Assembly (NCBI RefSeq): GCF_000170795.1 | Contig: NZ_ABCM01000006.1 | Location: 239,341-303,340, forward strand | Direction of reading: 5' to 3' | Length of the DNA stretch: 64,000 nucleotides | DNA from: Pedobacter sp. BAL39 | GTDB taxonomy: Bacteria > Bacteroidota > Bacteroidia > Sphingobacteriales > Sphingobacteriaceae | Shown: one piece after another, positions 1 through 9,539 of the stretch | Layout: each line of letters opens with the position of its first letter | Numbering within the stretch: position 1 is the first letter of the stretch | Translations under genes and position numbers: made by a program | The notes under the pieces: generated by a model | Databases searched by the model: none | Seen by the model: the letters and a program-made list of their open reading frames with translations, nothing else | What the model was told of the DNA's origin: nothing

Positions 1-710
1 GCCTTATTCGCATCTATTGTAGAAGCCATGGTCAGGTAAACCTGCCCCAGCAGCGCATTGATGGCAGCCTTTGAAACACGTCCCGCTCCTGCTCCGGTTT
101 GCAGGTTAGGCAGGTTACTGGTCAGGCCATCTTTCAGATCGCTCACAATCTGGGCATAAACTGCAGCTTCCGGCTGGCGGTAAGTGTTTGCAAACACCTC
201 ATCAGTAGTGGTCAGGGTTTTGGTGATCAATGGCACATCGCCCCATTTTCTTACCAGGTGGAAATAAATCATCGCCCTGATAAACTTCACCTCAGCCAGG
301 TATTGCAGCTTCGTATCGTTGTTGGTGAAGGTAACTTTGTCAATATAGGTAGTTACGGCATTACATTGCGTGATGGTCTGATATAAGCTTACCCAGTGTC
401 TTTTCAGGTAAGTATTACTTGGCAGGATGCTGAAGTTACCAAACTGAAAGGGCTCACCCGCATTCGATTGGTTGTCATTGATACCAGTATCGTCAGAACG
501 CTGATCAGTATAAAGACCACTGTTCTCACCGATGTTATCACCACCTCTCAGTGTAGCATACGCTGCATTTACTGCCAGCAGTACGCTGCCCTCCGAGGTA
601 AAAAATTTCTCTACCGTTGTTGCGTTGGGATTCGTCTGCTCAATGAAACTCTTTTTACAAGAAGCCAAAGTAAGAAGAGCCAGAAAAAAAACGATTGTAT
701 ATTTTTTCAT
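1..710 (-). CDS. SusD/RagB-family outer-membrane lipoprotein, C-terminus cut by window edge
   Basis: This is a surface glycan-binding lipoprotein that caps a SusC channel. Reading the minus strand from the ATG at 710 gives an open frame of about 236 codons running off the left edge. The N-terminus is a lipoprotein signal ending in LTLASCKK, so the mature protein should start at that Cys and be lipid-anchored. The SusD helix signature KFIRAMIYFHLVRKWGD lies near residue 140, followed by the usual VPLI segment and a TPR-like region. It starts 23 bases after the stop of the upstream SusC gene, the normal susC-susD order, so the two should be co-transcribed and act as a pair. Family assignment is secure; the substrate cannot be read from the sequence. 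The C-terminal ligand-binding half is missing only because the window ends. Confidence 0.9.
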   Translation of the reverse strand, partial: MKKYTIVFFLALLTLASCKKSFIEQTNPNATTVEKFFTSEGSVLLAVNAAYATLRGGDNIGENSGLYTDQRSDDTGINDNQSNAGEPFQFGNFSILPSNTYLKRHWVSLYQTITQCNAVTTYIDKVTFTNNDTKLQYLAEVKFIRAMIYFHLVRKWGDVPLITKTLTTTDEVFANTYRQPEAAVYAQIVSDLKDGLTSNLPNLQTGAGAGRVSKAAINALLGQVYLTMASTIDANK

Positions 711-733
711 TGTTCTATTTTTATTGTTGCTGA

Positions 734-3700
734 TTAGAATGTTAGTTTGATACCAAGGTTATAGGCTCTGGCAATAGGATAATTTCCATAATCCACACCC
801 GGTGCCATATTCGCCCCGTTATTTGTCGTTGCACCTGGTGCAAGGTTAGCACCCAGGCTGTAATCTACATCCGGATTGTATCCTTTGTACTTGGTGATCG
901 TGAAGGCATTGTCTACACTTGCGAAAACCCTGACATTCTCTACTTTTATCTTTTTGGAAAGTGCCTTAGGGAAATTATATCCGATAGTGGCATTGGTCAT
1001 CCTTAAATAAGAACCGCTCTGTAAGTAGAAAGACGATAAACGAGTGTTGTTACTCTGCGTTCCTGCACGGGAAGCACGGTAGTTTAACCCGCTGCCAGGC
1101 TGTGATGGCGACCTGTAACGGTCCGCAACTTCTACATACTGGTTACCTGAACCTTCGAAGTTGTACAGGTAATAATCCTGTCCGTCGAGCACCTGATTTC
1201 CATAAGAACCATTGAATGAAGCACGAAGGTCAAATGATTTGTAGGCTGCGTTGATGGCAAAACCATAAGTGAACTTGGCATAAGGTGTTCCGATAACCGT
1301 TTTATCCAGGTCATTTACGACACCATCTCCGTTTACGTCTTCAAAATAAAGATCACCTACTTTAGCAGGGTTGGATGAAGATGCCGATGGCGCTACCTTG
1401 CCCAGATTATCTTCAGTAATTCTGCCCAGCACTCTGAATCCATAGAACATACCGATCGGCTGTCCTTCCTGGGTGATGTGTGTTCTGTAAGAACGTTCAG
1501 CACCAGAAACAAGAATTGTACTTCCGTTACTCAGGTTTAATACCTTGTTTCTGTTCAGCGAGATGTTTCCGCTTAAGCCTAAAGTGAAATCGTTGCTCTG
1601 GATGATACGTCCGTCAACCTGGAAATCAAATCCTTTATTCTGAACCTTACTGTCGTCGAGGTTGGTCAGGATCGTTGAATTCGCAGTACCTGAAATGGAT
1701 GATACCGGCTGGTCGTATAACAAGTTATAAGAACGGCTCAGGTAATAGTTGAAAATGAATGACAACCTGTTTTTGAAAACTGTGATGTCTGTACCAAAGT
1801 TATATTGTGAAGTAGATTCCCAGCCCAATGTCTGGTCGGTCATATCGCCTACCAATACACCAGAGCCAACTGTTCCGCTTCCAAATACGACACCACCCGG
1901 TGATTTTACGGTCTGAATCGCTTTATAATCAGCAATGTTGTTATTTCCGCTCAGTCCCCAAGAAGCCCTGAGTTTTACTGAAGAGCCTTCTCCAAGGAAA
2001 TCGTTGTACCAATCTTCCTGAGACAAGCTCCATCCTGTAGCTACGGAAGGAAAAGTTCCCCATTTGTTTTGCGGACCGAATCGTGAAGATCCGTCGGTAC
2101 GAAGTGAAGCCGTTACAAAATATTTACCGGCGTAGTTATAACCGATACGTCCGAAGTAAGACATTAAGGTAGTTTTTACTTTAAAAGCATTAGGTATAGT
2201 CAGCAAATCTGCTGCTGCACCGCGATCAGAAATCTCACCGATGTTATCGCTGGTGAAACCTTTCGCATTGATCCTGGTGAAGTCGATTGTATTTTGCTGT
2301 GCCGAATATCCAGCCAGCGCATTCAGGTCATGCTTACCGAACTTCTTTGTGTAGTTCAGCGTAAACTCTGCGAGTTTATCCAACTCAGTTTTGTTCTGAG
2401 CAATCGCATTTGCGTTGAGCATAGACTGGTTTGAATACGGAGGATTACCGCCACCCGCACTCAGGCTTGTAGGCAGGTAATAATCATATTTCTCCTGGTA
2501 AAGCTGTGCACCCAGGTTTGTCTTGAATGATAGCCCATCCAGGATCTGATAGGTTGCGTTGGCGTTGTAGGTACTTCTGTAACCTAACCTGTTGCTCTTT
2601 GTTTCCGCAACAGAAGCCAAGGGGTTTTCGATACCCTGAATACCAAATTCATTGGCGATGGCATTCATTCCATATTTAATAGGATTGCCATTTGCGTCCC
2701 TTGCCGGCAGGTAAGGAACATACAGCAAGGCTGCCATCATCGGGCTGAAACGTCCCTCACCAACCTCGTTATTGGTCGTCTGCGTGAAGGCTACGTTTGC
2801 TCCGACTTTCAGTCGTTCGCTCACATTACCGTCCACATTGGCCCTGAAATTCAGCGCCTTCATTGCAGTATTTCTGACGATACCATCCTGATCCTGATAG
2901 CCACCGCTCAAATAGTATTTCATATTGTCATTACCACCTGAGAAGGAAAGGTTATGACGTTGAAAGAATGCATTTCTATACAACTCATCCTGCCAGTCTG
3001 TATCGACTGTAGGCGCAATCAATCGCTGGTTTGCAAAGTCATAAATATCAGTAGGGATGCTCACTGACGATCCGTTACCTACGTTTTTGATCCTTGTGGC
3101 ATTGTCGTCAGAATACATCGCATCCGTCCAGGTTTTACCGCCATTTACGACAAAGTCTTTGTAAGCGTTGTTACGGGCATCGATAACCAGTTCTGCAAAC
3201 TGAGAACCATTCAGCAATTTCACTTTTTTACCCAGTTGGGTGATGCCACTCTGTACATCATAAGAAAATTTTCCTTTGCCATCTTTTCCTCTTTTGGTGG
3301 TGATCAGCACCACACCACCCGCTGCCCTTGATCCATAAATCGCAGACGACGCCGCATCTTTAAGGATGTCGATGGTTTCAATATCTTCAGGGTTGATGAA
3401 AATATTGTTCCCAGCAGGGTATCCGTCAACTACATATAAAGGATCCGAACCCGCCGTCAGTGAACTGGTACCACGAACACGGATTTTTGTACCTGCGTAA
3501 GGTGCACCACTGGTTTGTGACACCTGCACACCAGCAACCTTACCCACGAGGGCCTGCCCTACCGTTGGTGCTGTCAGGTTCATTTCTGATGCTTTCACAC
3601 TGCTGATCGATCCTACCACATCTGACTTCCTGATCTTCTGGTAACCGATGGCTACCACTTCCTGAAGGGAGTTGCTCGATTCCTGCAGTTTGATGTTTAC

Positions 3701-4333
3701 AGTTTTCTGGTTGGTGATGGTGACGGTCTGTTTGTCGTAACCGATGTAGTTGAAACTCAGCTTAGAACCAGATGCCACGCTGATGGAGTATTTACCTTCA
3801 GCATCTGTTCCTGTTTTTTTACCAGAAGTCTCATCAACAACCGTTACACCTGGCAAAGCTCCATTTTTTGTATCCGTAACAGTACCACTTACCAGAACCT
3901 GCACGTTGTTGTTCACTACAGGCTCTTCCACTTTTACAGGTGCCGCTGCAATTTCCTGCTTTTGCACTTTAATCAGTACGTGGCTGTCGTCCACCTGGAC
4001 TACATTACCTTTGTAATCTCTTAACAGTTGTTTCAAAACGGCATAAACAGACTTTGACTCAACGGTCATCGTTACCCGTTTTTTAACGTCCAGGACGTTA
4101 TCATAGCCGATAAGGAAGTTGGACTTTTCCTCTACTACTTTTAACACCTGCTTTAAGGTCATGTTTTTCGCAGAGAAGGAAATCATTGTGTTGTTCATGT
4201 TTTGCGCACTGGCAGCAAATCCCCGGAGGTTTAGCGGCAGAAAAAACACAAGAAGTAACATTACCCTCAGCAAGCCGGATGAAATGCTCCGTTTCGCAGA
4301 TTGCAAACATGGGATTAGATAAAATTTTCGCAT
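734..4333 (-). CDS. SusC/RagA-family TonB-linked outer-membrane protein with STN signalling domain
   Basis: A 1199-residue TonB-dependent outer-membrane importer of the SusC class. Domain order: signal peptide (about 1-43), STN/secretin-TonB short domain (about 50-118), a carboxypeptidase-like regulatory domain (about 147-220, starting VSGTVTDTKNGALPG), the TonB plug (about 228-345, with LRGTSS-like and ILKDAASSAIYGSRAAGG motifs), then the beta-barrel to the C-terminal aromatic residue. The STN domain normally contacts a FecR anti-sigma factor, and a FecR gene lies 39 bases upstream with an ECF sigma gene before it. This supports substrate-triggered autoregulation of the operon. The SusD partner follows 23 bases downstream. 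The length is typical for STN-containing SusC proteins. Substrate unknown. Confidence 0.95.
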   Translation of the reverse strand: MRKFYLIPCLQSAKRSISSGLLRVMLLLVFFLPLNLRGFAASAQNMNNTMISFSAKNMTLKQVLKVVEEKSNFLIGYDNVLDVKKRVTMTVESKSVYAVLKQLLRDYKGNVVQVDDSHVLIKVQKQEIAAAPVKVEEPVVNNNVQVLVSGTVTDTKNGALPGVTVVDETSGKKTGTDAEGKYSISVASGSKLSFNYIGYDKQTVTITNQKTVNIKLQESSNSLQEVVAIGYQKIRKSDVVGSISSVKASEMNLTAPTVGQALVGKVAGVQVSQTSGAPYAGTKIRVRGTSSLTAGSDPLYVVDGYPAGNNIFINPEDIETIDILKDAASSAIYGSRAAGGVVLITTKRGKDGKGKFSYDVQSGITQLGKKVKLLNGSQFAELVIDARNNAYKDFVVNGGKTWTDAMYSDDNATRIKNVGNGSSVSIPTDIYDFANQRLIAPTVDTDWQDELYRNAFFQRHNLSFSGGNDNMKYYLSGGYQDQDGIVRNTAMKALNFRANVDGNVSERLKVGANVAFTQTTNNEVGEGRFSPMMAALLYVPYLPARDANGNPIKYGMNAIANEFGIQGIENPLASVAETKSNRLGYRSTYNANATYQILDGLSFKTNLGAQLYQEKYDYYLPTSLSAGGGNPPYSNQSMLNANAIAQNKTELDKLAEFTLNYTKKFGKHDLNALAGYSAQQNTIDFTRINAKGFTSDNIGEISDRGAAADLLTIPNAFKVKTTLMSYFGRIGYNYAGKYFVTASLRTDGSSRFGPQNKWGTFPSVATGWSLSQEDWYNDFLGEGSSVKLRASWGLSGNNNIADYKAIQTVKSPGGVVFGSGTVGSGVLVGDMTDQTLGWESTSQYNFGTDITVFKNRLSFIFNYYLSRSYNLLYDQPVSSISGTANSTILTNLDDSKVQNKGFDFQVDGRIIQSNDFTLGLSGNISLNRNKVLNLSNGSTILVSGAERSYRTHITQEGQPIGMFYGFRVLGRITEDNLGKVAPSASSSNPAKVGDLYFEDVNGDGVVNDLDKTVIGTPYAKFTYGFAINAAYKSFDLRASFNGSYGNQVLDGQDYYLYNFEGSGNQYVEVADRYRSPSQPGSGLNYRASRAGTQSNNTRLSSFYLQSGSYLRMTNATIGYNFPKALSKKIKVENVRVFASVDNAFTITKYKGYNPDVDYSLGANLAPGATTNNGANMAPGVDYGNYPIARAYNLGIKLTF

Positions 4334-4372
4334 TTGATTAAATTAATTGTGATTATTTGTTGGGTTCTTTTT

Positions 4373-5338
4373 TTACTTAATAGAAGTGATGATTACTTTT
4401 CTTCCGTTCATATGGTAGGTTGTACCCGTCAGGGCTGACAATACATTGAGTACTTTGTCGGCACGTTCATTATGAAAACTCAGGGTATATTTTTTGGGGT
4501 CATAAGCCGCATCCATGGTGATGTCGAGGTCATACCACCTGCCCAGCATCCGGACGATTTCCGGATAAGAAGCATTGTCGAAGTTCAGGTGGTTGGTACG
4601 CCAGGCGCTGATGGAATCAGCATTTGCGGCTTTAACAAGGTGGCTTTCGCGCGTTTTGTTGTAAACGAGTGCCTGATTGGGAAGCAGTAATTTTGAGAAG
4701 GCAGCCCCTTTGTCGGAGGTTACCTTCTGCTGCACATTAACTTTACCGGCGGCGACGGTAACTTTAACCTGCTCATCATCTGCATATGCTTTTACATCGA
4801 AGGAAGTACCGAGCACAGTGGTCTGGATTTTCCCTGAATAAATAATAAAAGGTCTGGATTTATCGTGCTGCACATTGAAGAATGCTTCTCCGACCAGTTT
4901 AACTTCTCTTTTTGTTTTCCCGAACTTCGAGGAGATGAAGACACTTGATCCTGAATTCAGGAATACCGTAGTGCCATCCTGAAGTGTCACTTCTTTTTTA
5001 ACACCATTTAAAGACCTGATCTCGGTGTAACTCTCGGGCAGCTCTACTTTTGGTTTGTTCCTTACTTTAATGACCAGGCCGGTTCCCAGCAGCACCAGAA
5101 ATACTGCAGCAGCCTGCAGCCATCTGAAGTTTAGTCTTCTTCGCTTCGGGCCCTCCTCCGTCATCATTGCGATCCTGGCATCAAGGTCAGCAAATACAGC
5201 TGAGGCTTCATCAAGGCTCAGCTTTTGCACCTCTTGTCCCTGATGACTTTCATACCATGCTTCGACCAGTCGGCGCTCTTCTGCGGTCGCTGTTCCATCC
5301 TGGTATCTTCTAAATAATATATTAATCCGGTTGTCCAA
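4373..5338 (-). CDS. FecR-family anti-sigma factor
   Basis: A 321-residue inner-membrane anti-sigma factor. The cytoplasmic N-terminal region (about 1-65, with YQDGTATAEERRLVEAWY) would hold the sigma factor. One membrane segment follows a basic stretch (about residues 70-91, LQAAAVFLVLLGTGLVIKV). The periplasmic FecR domain (about 105-210, with VTLQDGTTVFLNSGSS) and a DUF4974-like C-terminal domain (about 250-318) complete the architecture. It lies between an ECF sigma gene (5523-6062, 184 bases upstream) and the STN-bearing SusC gene (39 bases downstream), the canonical Bacteroidota order. By family, the STN domain of the loaded receptor signals through this protein to release the sigma factor. 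Nothing is truncated. Confidence 0.94.
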   Translation of the reverse strand: MDNRINILFRRYQDGTATAEERRLVEAWYESHQGQEVQKLSLDEASAVFADLDARIAMMTEEGPKRRRLNFRWLQAAAVFLVLLGTGLVIKVRNKPKVELPESYTEIRSLNGVKKEVTLQDGTTVFLNSGSSVFISSKFGKTKREVKLVGEAFFNVQHDKSRPFIIYSGKIQTTVLGTSFDVKAYADDEQVKVTVAAGKVNVQQKVTSDKGAAFSKLLLPNQALVYNKTRESHLVKAANADSISAWRTNHLNFDNASYPEIVRMLGRWYDLDITMDAAYDPKKYTLSFHNERADKVLNVLSALTGTTYHMNGRKVIITSIK

Positions 5339-5522
5339 AACTATCCTTTAGTTACAGCACGGTCTCGGAGCCTGAATGTCCTTTAAGGAATTGTTAACTT
5401 TACATTAGGTTTTTAATACCTGGAAAAATATTCGGGACAAGGGGATTCTGCGCATTTCAGCGAAGGTATAGATCACGAAAAAAAAAGATTTGGGTGTAGA
5501 CTACTTCAACATGAGGTATGTA

Positions 5523-6062
5523 TTACTTCAGCATGAAAAGAAACAGTGCAAGCATTTCAGGATGCGTCTGCTTCAAGGTAATTCTCAATCGTTTTAGTGC
5601 TTCGGAAATATTATTGCGGACTGTTTTTTCAGAAATGTTCAATAAGTCGGCAATCTCACCGTTTCGCTTCCCTTCGTTCTTGCTGAGGATATAACACTGA
5701 CGAGTGGTTTCCGGAAGTTTTTCAACGATGTCATTGATCTGCTGGTAAAGTTCCTTCGCCATGGTACCTTCCTCGGCAGAATGATCCAGGGTATTCAATC
5801 CTTCAAGTAACAGTGTTTCATTTTTGAGCTGTATATTTTTCCTGCGGAAGGCAGAAATGACATGGTTTCTGGAGGCCACGTAGAGGTAGGGTTTAATGTC
5901 GCGAACTTCAGCCAGGCTATCCCGCTTCAGCCAGAGTTCCATAAAGATCTCCTGCACTACATCTTTGGCATCCTCCACATCAGAAATGCGAAGATTTACC
6001 ATGGCAAAAACACTCTTTTTATGTTCTTCGTAAAACTCCTGAAATAAATCTCTGTCCATCAT
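5523..6062 (-). CDS. ECF-subfamily RNA polymerase sigma factor
   Basis: A 179-residue extracytoplasmic-function sigma factor of the Bacteroidota FecI-like group. Sigma region 2 is seen at about residues 10-75 (AKDVVQEIFMELWLKR). Region 4 at about 120-170 has the helix-turn-helix segment GEIADLLNISEKTVRNNISE. Regions 1.1 and 3 are absent, as expected for the class. The FecR gene follows after 184 bases and the SusC/SusD pair after that, so its likely target is its own uptake operon. A TAnnTTTG-type element lies 26 bases upstream of the ATG. The start at 6062 (MMDRDLF) has two tandem ATGs; the choice changes one residue only. Confidence 0.95.
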   Translation of the reverse strand: MMDRDLFQEFYEEHKKSVFAMVNLRISDVEDAKDVVQEIFMELWLKRDSLAEVRDIKPYLYVASRNHVISAFRRKNIQLKNETLLLEGLNTLDHSAEEGTMAKELYQQINDIVEKLPETTRQCYILSKNEGKRNGEIADLLNISEKTVRNNISEALKRLRITLKQTHPEMLALFLFMLK

Positions 6063-6087
6063 GATCCCTTCATGCTCACCTTTCGCA

Positions 6088-6095
6088 CAAAAGTA
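6088..6095 (-). promoter_or_regulatory. Candidate -7 promoter element for the ECF sigma gene
   Basis: The minus strand reads TACTTTTG, an exact match to the Bacteroidota -7 consensus TAnnTTTG, 26 bases upstream of the sigma ATG. No TTG lies at the usual 17-23 base distance, so the -33 half is unclear. A short inverted repeat AATGTT/AACATT lies further upstream (6125-6141). Only the -7 match is seen; promoter activity is inferred. Confidence 0.5.
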
Positions 6096-6150
6096 GGCCT
6101 AAGCTATATTCATGACATTACCACAATGTTAACAAAACATTAATCGCGAC

Positions 6151-7404
6151 TTATGGGTCCATTGGTTCATCAAAGTCAATCTGCAGCGCGCTGGCGAGCG
6201 GATAAAACTCAGCTTCGGTATCAGAAAGTCTTTTGCCGTTTTTAAAAGGAACATATCCGAGTTCCTGGGAACATCTTTCCTGAAGCACACCTGTGATGTA
6301 ATCGCTCTGCGACTTGGCTGTTGAGCTGATGCAAGGTTTATCCATCGGCAAACCGTATCTGAAAATCAGCCTCGCACAATTCCTCAGGTTTGTGGTGGTG
6401 TGTCTTGCATGAGGTTCCATGAGGATCGCCCGTTCGGGTATCTGCAGGTTTTCCATCAGAAATTTTTTCATTTCTACAGCCTCATTATATTTCGTTTTAA
6501 AGGGATGCACACATCCTCCGGAAACCATGATAAAGGGTGCAACACCATTTCTATATTGCATCGCTGCCAGCCTGCAACGCAGCATCCCACCGGCACTGAG
6601 CGCCACTTCCGGCTCCTCGGGCCCCTCACCGGGCACCAGGATCAATGTATATTGATACTGATCCCATTTTATTTTTTTCGAGTGCTCATAAGCCGCCTTA
6701 TTCACTGTTTCCGTCATCGGCTCATACTCGCCCGCCTGATTGCGCTCATTGATTTCCAGGCTATGCAGTGCAAACAGCATTGACGATGAGAAAAACAGTG
6801 AATCCCGGGCTTCCTTAACTGACAACTGTTCATTGAGGGCCAGCAATTCAGGGTAACGCTTATCCCTGACATTGAAACTGATGGAATCGATTTTTACGTA
6901 GTTTGGCTTCGCTCCTCCCGCATAGACATCAATGGTATGGTTTATGGCTCTGGCATCCTGCTCCCATGCATTGATGAGTGTTTTTTGGAGATCAGTGTTT
7001 TGACCCAACTGATAACATCCCGAGGGGATCAAATGCTTTGTCACCAGGTTAGCCAGCGCATTATCTTTCTGATATAATTCAGCTAACCTCGCACTCACCG
7101 CTTTAACTTCCTCATCACTGAATTTTGCCGCATTGATATAACAGGCGACATCCTTTCCACAATTCTTTACCGCATCCTCCATTGCCTTCTGCTTCTCCAG
7201 CCTTATTGTGCAGAGTTGTTTGTCGGCTGCCAGCAGCTGCTTTAGCCCGCTGGTCTGACCCAAAAGTGTCAGGAAGTAATAGTTTTTTTGTGCCACAGCA
7301 CCGACCCCGGTAACCAGTCTATACCTGGGATCCGGCGATTGTAGCTGCGCAAATGTGCTTACAGAAATTAAGAGAAAAAACAGAATAATGATGCAACGTT
7401 TCAT
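6151..7404 (-). CDS. DUF218/YdcF-like (ElyC/SanA family) secreted protein
   Basis: A 417-residue protein with a cleavable signal peptide (MKRCIIILFFLLISVSTFAQ). The C-terminal half, about residues 245-390, is a DUF218 domain: it starts YQYTLILVPGEGPEE, continues with PFIMVSGGCVHPF, and ends with the family's RAILMEPHARHTTTNLRN block. DUF218 proteins such as YdcF, SanA and ElyC are envelope proteins linked to vancomycin sensitivity or lipid-carrier metabolism, and YdcF binds S-adenosylmethionine; no reaction can be assigned here. The N-terminal 230 residues are helical and Cys-containing with no recognised domain. It stands alone between the ECF sigma gene and an unrelated small gene, with a -7-like element directly before the start. 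Confidence 0.8.
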   Translation of the reverse strand: MKRCIIILFFLLISVSTFAQLQSPDPRYRLVTGVGAVAQKNYYFLTLLGQTSGLKQLLAADKQLCTIRLEKQKAMEDAVKNCGKDVACYINAAKFSDEEVKAVSARLAELYQKDNALANLVTKHLIPSGCYQLGQNTDLQKTLINAWEQDARAINHTIDVYAGGAKPNYVKIDSISFNVRDKRYPELLALNEQLSVKEARDSLFFSSSMLFALHSLEINERNQAGEYEPMTETVNKAAYEHSKKIKWDQYQYTLILVPGEGPEEPEVALSAGGMLRCRLAAMQYRNGVAPFIMVSGGCVHPFKTKYNEAVEMKKFLMENLQIPERAILMEPHARHTTTNLRNCARLIFRYGLPMDKPCISSTAKSQSDYITGVLQERCSQELGYVPFKNGKRLSDTEAEFYPLASALQIDFDEPMDP

Positions 7405-7704
7405 TCCGCAAAAGTAGCAATTGAACCGGCTGGAATGAGTTAATAATTTATTACGTATTGGTTAATAAACCAGATGTGCGGCAGTATCGATCTGTTCTTT
7501 TCCATCCGCGTTTTCATTATACCGCTCAAAGAGATCAGCTTTCTTCTTAATGATTAAACACGTTTCATTTTGCTCCTTATTGGTTTGAAAATGCTCATCT
7601 CCCCGGCTCAATAATCCGGAGATTTGTGAAGTTAATCATACCATTAAATAAAATCACAATGAAAAATCTTCAGGATACCGCAGATAAACTTGCTATAATT
7701 GCTG
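7405..7704. other. Non-coding stretch of 300 bases with a -7-like promoter element
   Basis: No convincing gene lies here. On the minus strand TACTTTTG (7409-7416) matches TAnnTTTG and sits only 4 bases before the ATG at 7404. If it is active, the DUF218 mRNA would be almost leaderless. The remainder is AT-rich and contains a 33-codon plus-strand frame starting at 7659 that runs into the 3' end of the next gene; it is not supported. Confidence 0.4.
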
Positions 7705-8433
7705 TCAGTATCGAATGTTTGCCCTATTTTTCAGAAAATCCTGATGTTTCTCTTTGATATATAGCACGATATCATAATCCGTAGCGGTTTCCACCCATTT
7801 GTGATCCGGGCGGAACTCAGATATAAAATCATCCAGATCTTTACCTTCCAGCTGAGTGATTGCAATAATCTGCTTTTTATTAAATCTGGCATCGATTTCA
7901 TCCAACTGATATTCACTTTCCAATTTACGCTGCAGACGCCTGGCATCCTTTCCTTCTTTACTTAACGCACTGAAGACTTTATTTACATTGACAGCGATGC
8001 CTACCGGCGTGACATTGACCATATTTTTTATATCCCCTTTCTGATAGATGCTTTTATAAAGCACCTTATTCAGCTGATATTTTTCCAAAGGCGAAGTACG
8101 TCTTCCCCTGATCCTCACTTCTTCCAACGCGATCGATCTTTTTACCATACCGATGTTGATGAATTGCTCATTGAATACGATGACCGTATCTGGACGATAG
8201 CCTTTTTTAGAGATGATGATGGAATCACCCATGAAGGCATTTAAAGAAAAAGCTCCATCTCTTCCTGAAAGCGCCATACCATTAGTCCTTTTATCCATCA
8301 GATAGGCCGAATCAAGTAAAATGTGAGTTTCGGCGTCATAAATCCGGCCGGAAAACCGGGTAGTTTGAGCGTGGCAAATTGCACCATAAGAGACCAGCAA
8401 TGCGCAAATAAAAAAGATTTTATACATCCACAA
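7705..8433 (-). CDS. Exported protein with carboxypeptidase-like regulatory domain
   Basis: A 242-residue protein with a signal peptide (IFFICALLVSYGAICHAQ). Residues about 25-110 look like a carboxypeptidase-D regulatory/CNA-B-type beta-sandwich (TRFSGRIYDAETHILLDSAY, then SLNAFMGDSIIISKKGY). This fold is common at the N-terminus of Bacteroidota outer-membrane proteins and also occurs alone. The C-terminal half is charged and helical (about 115-240), with no known motif. Similar stand-alone proteins are annotated as hypothetical in Bacteroidota. The start could be codon 1 (8433) or codon 3 (8427). There is no operon partner: the flanks are non-coding on both sides. Confidence 0.7.
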   Translation of the reverse strand: MWMYKIFFICALLVSYGAICHAQTTRFSGRIYDAETHILLDSAYLMDKRTNGMALSGRDGAFSLNAFMGDSIIISKKGYRPDTVIVFNEQFINIGMVKRSIALEEVRIRGRRTSPLEKYQLNKVLYKSIYQKGDIKNMVNVTPVGIAVNVNKVFSALSKEGKDARRLQRKLESEYQLDEIDARFNKKQIIAITQLEGKDLDDFISEFRPDHKWVETATDYDIVLYIKEKHQDFLKNRANIRY

Positions 8434-8681
8434 CTAGCCTTACACATACATCACCAATTATCATCTTAAATACCATCGCTTAATTATTTTTTTAGCAGCA
8501 ACTGTGAATCAGGGAGCAAATTCAGCATTATGACATTCAGAAACAAAAGGTTAACATCTTTTAACAACTTATTGCTATAGACCAGAATTGAATCCAAATG
8601 AGATTTGCCTACAACAATCCAAGGATCGGCTACATCAGGCAGGAGGTGATATCCCAACTTTGTATCATCAAACCATAAACA

Positions 8682-9539
8682 ATGACAACTACAAAACAAC
8701 AAAACGAAAAAGTATGGTTCGTGACCGGTGCATCCAAGGGATTAGGCGCGGACCTTGTACAACGACTATTGGCTGAAGGCTACAAAGTGGCGGCTACCTC
8801 AAGAAAAAAGCAAAGCATGGTCGACCTGATCGGCGAACATGAAAATTTTCTGCCTTTGACAATGGATGTAACCAGCAATCACGATGTAAAAAAAGCCATC
8901 GACCAGGTGGTTGATAAATTTGGAAGTATCGACATTGTGGTCAATAATGCAGGTTATAGCCAGATTGGAGCCATTGAGGAACTGACGGATGCAGAAGTGA
9001 AAAACAACTTCAACGTGAACGTATTTGGCCCTTTAAATGTGATCCGCAATGCAGCACCGTATTTAAGAAAACAACGCGCTGGACATATCTTTAACATTGC
9101 GTCTATCGGTGGCTTCGTGGGCGACTTCGCGGCATTTGGCATCTACTGTTCTACGAAATTCGCCATGGCTGGTTATACCGAAGCTTTGGCTGTCGAGATG
9201 CAGCCATTCGGCGTGCACACTACACTAGTTTATCCTGGTTATTTCAGAACGACCTTTTTGGACAAAGATTCGGTGATGGTACCTGCAAGCCCGATTGAAG
9301 CGTATGCGAATGCACGTGAGGTCGAAGCGCAGCACCTGAAAGAAATCAATGGCAATCAACCTAATGACCCGAAAAAGGCTGCTGAAGTTTTTATCGAGCT
9401 TAGCAAACAAGAAACTCCGCCGGTGCATTTCTTTATGGGCATTGATGCCGCAGCATTGGTAAATTCAAAGGTCAGGACCATCGAACTGGCGCTGGCCAAT
9501 AACTTGAAACTGACAGAATCTACTGCAATTACTGAATGA
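8682..9539 (+). CDS. Short-chain dehydrogenase/reductase (classical SDR)
   Basis: A 285-residue NAD(P)-dependent oxidoreductase. The Rossmann cofactor motif TGASKGLG is at about residues 15-22, the structural motif NNAGYS at about 90, the catalytic Ser in NIASIGG at about 143, and the active-site YCSTK at about 156-160. The C-terminus is about 40 residues longer than minimal classical SDRs, as in the group often annotated simply as SDR family oxidoreductase. Its stop overlaps the next start (ATGA), and an AraC regulator follows, so the three genes form an operon. The substrate is unknown. A weak CAACTTTG box just upstream (one base off TAnnTTTG) may be the -7 element. Confidence 0.93.
   Translation: MTTTKQQNEKVWFVTGASKGLGADLVQRLLAEGYKVAATSRKKQSMVDLIGEHENFLPLTMDVTSNHDVKKAIDQVVDKFGSIDIVVNNAGYSQIGAIEELTDAEVKNNFNVNVFGPLNVIRNAAPYLRKQRAGHIFNIASIGGFVGDFAAFGIYCSTKFAMAGYTEALAVEMQPFGVHTTLVYPGYFRTTFLDKDSVMVPASPIEAYANAREVEAQHLKEINGNQPNDPKKAAEVFIELSKQETPPVHFFMGIDAAALVNSKVRTIELALANNLKLTESTAITE

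Noticed and set aside
6125..6141. Inverted repeat AATGTT-N5-AACATT upstream of the first ECF sigma gene
   Set aside because: Short and AT-rich, likely by chance; no second copy was found near the second ECF sigma gene.
7659..7760. Plus-strand open frame of 33 codons (MKNLQDTADK...)
   Set aside because: It overlaps the 3' end of the gene at 7705-8433 and has no promoter or ribosome-site support.
8484..8702. Minus-strand open frame of 72 codons before the SDR gene
   Set aside because: It sits in the SDR promoter region and overlaps the SDR start; no family or signal is seen.
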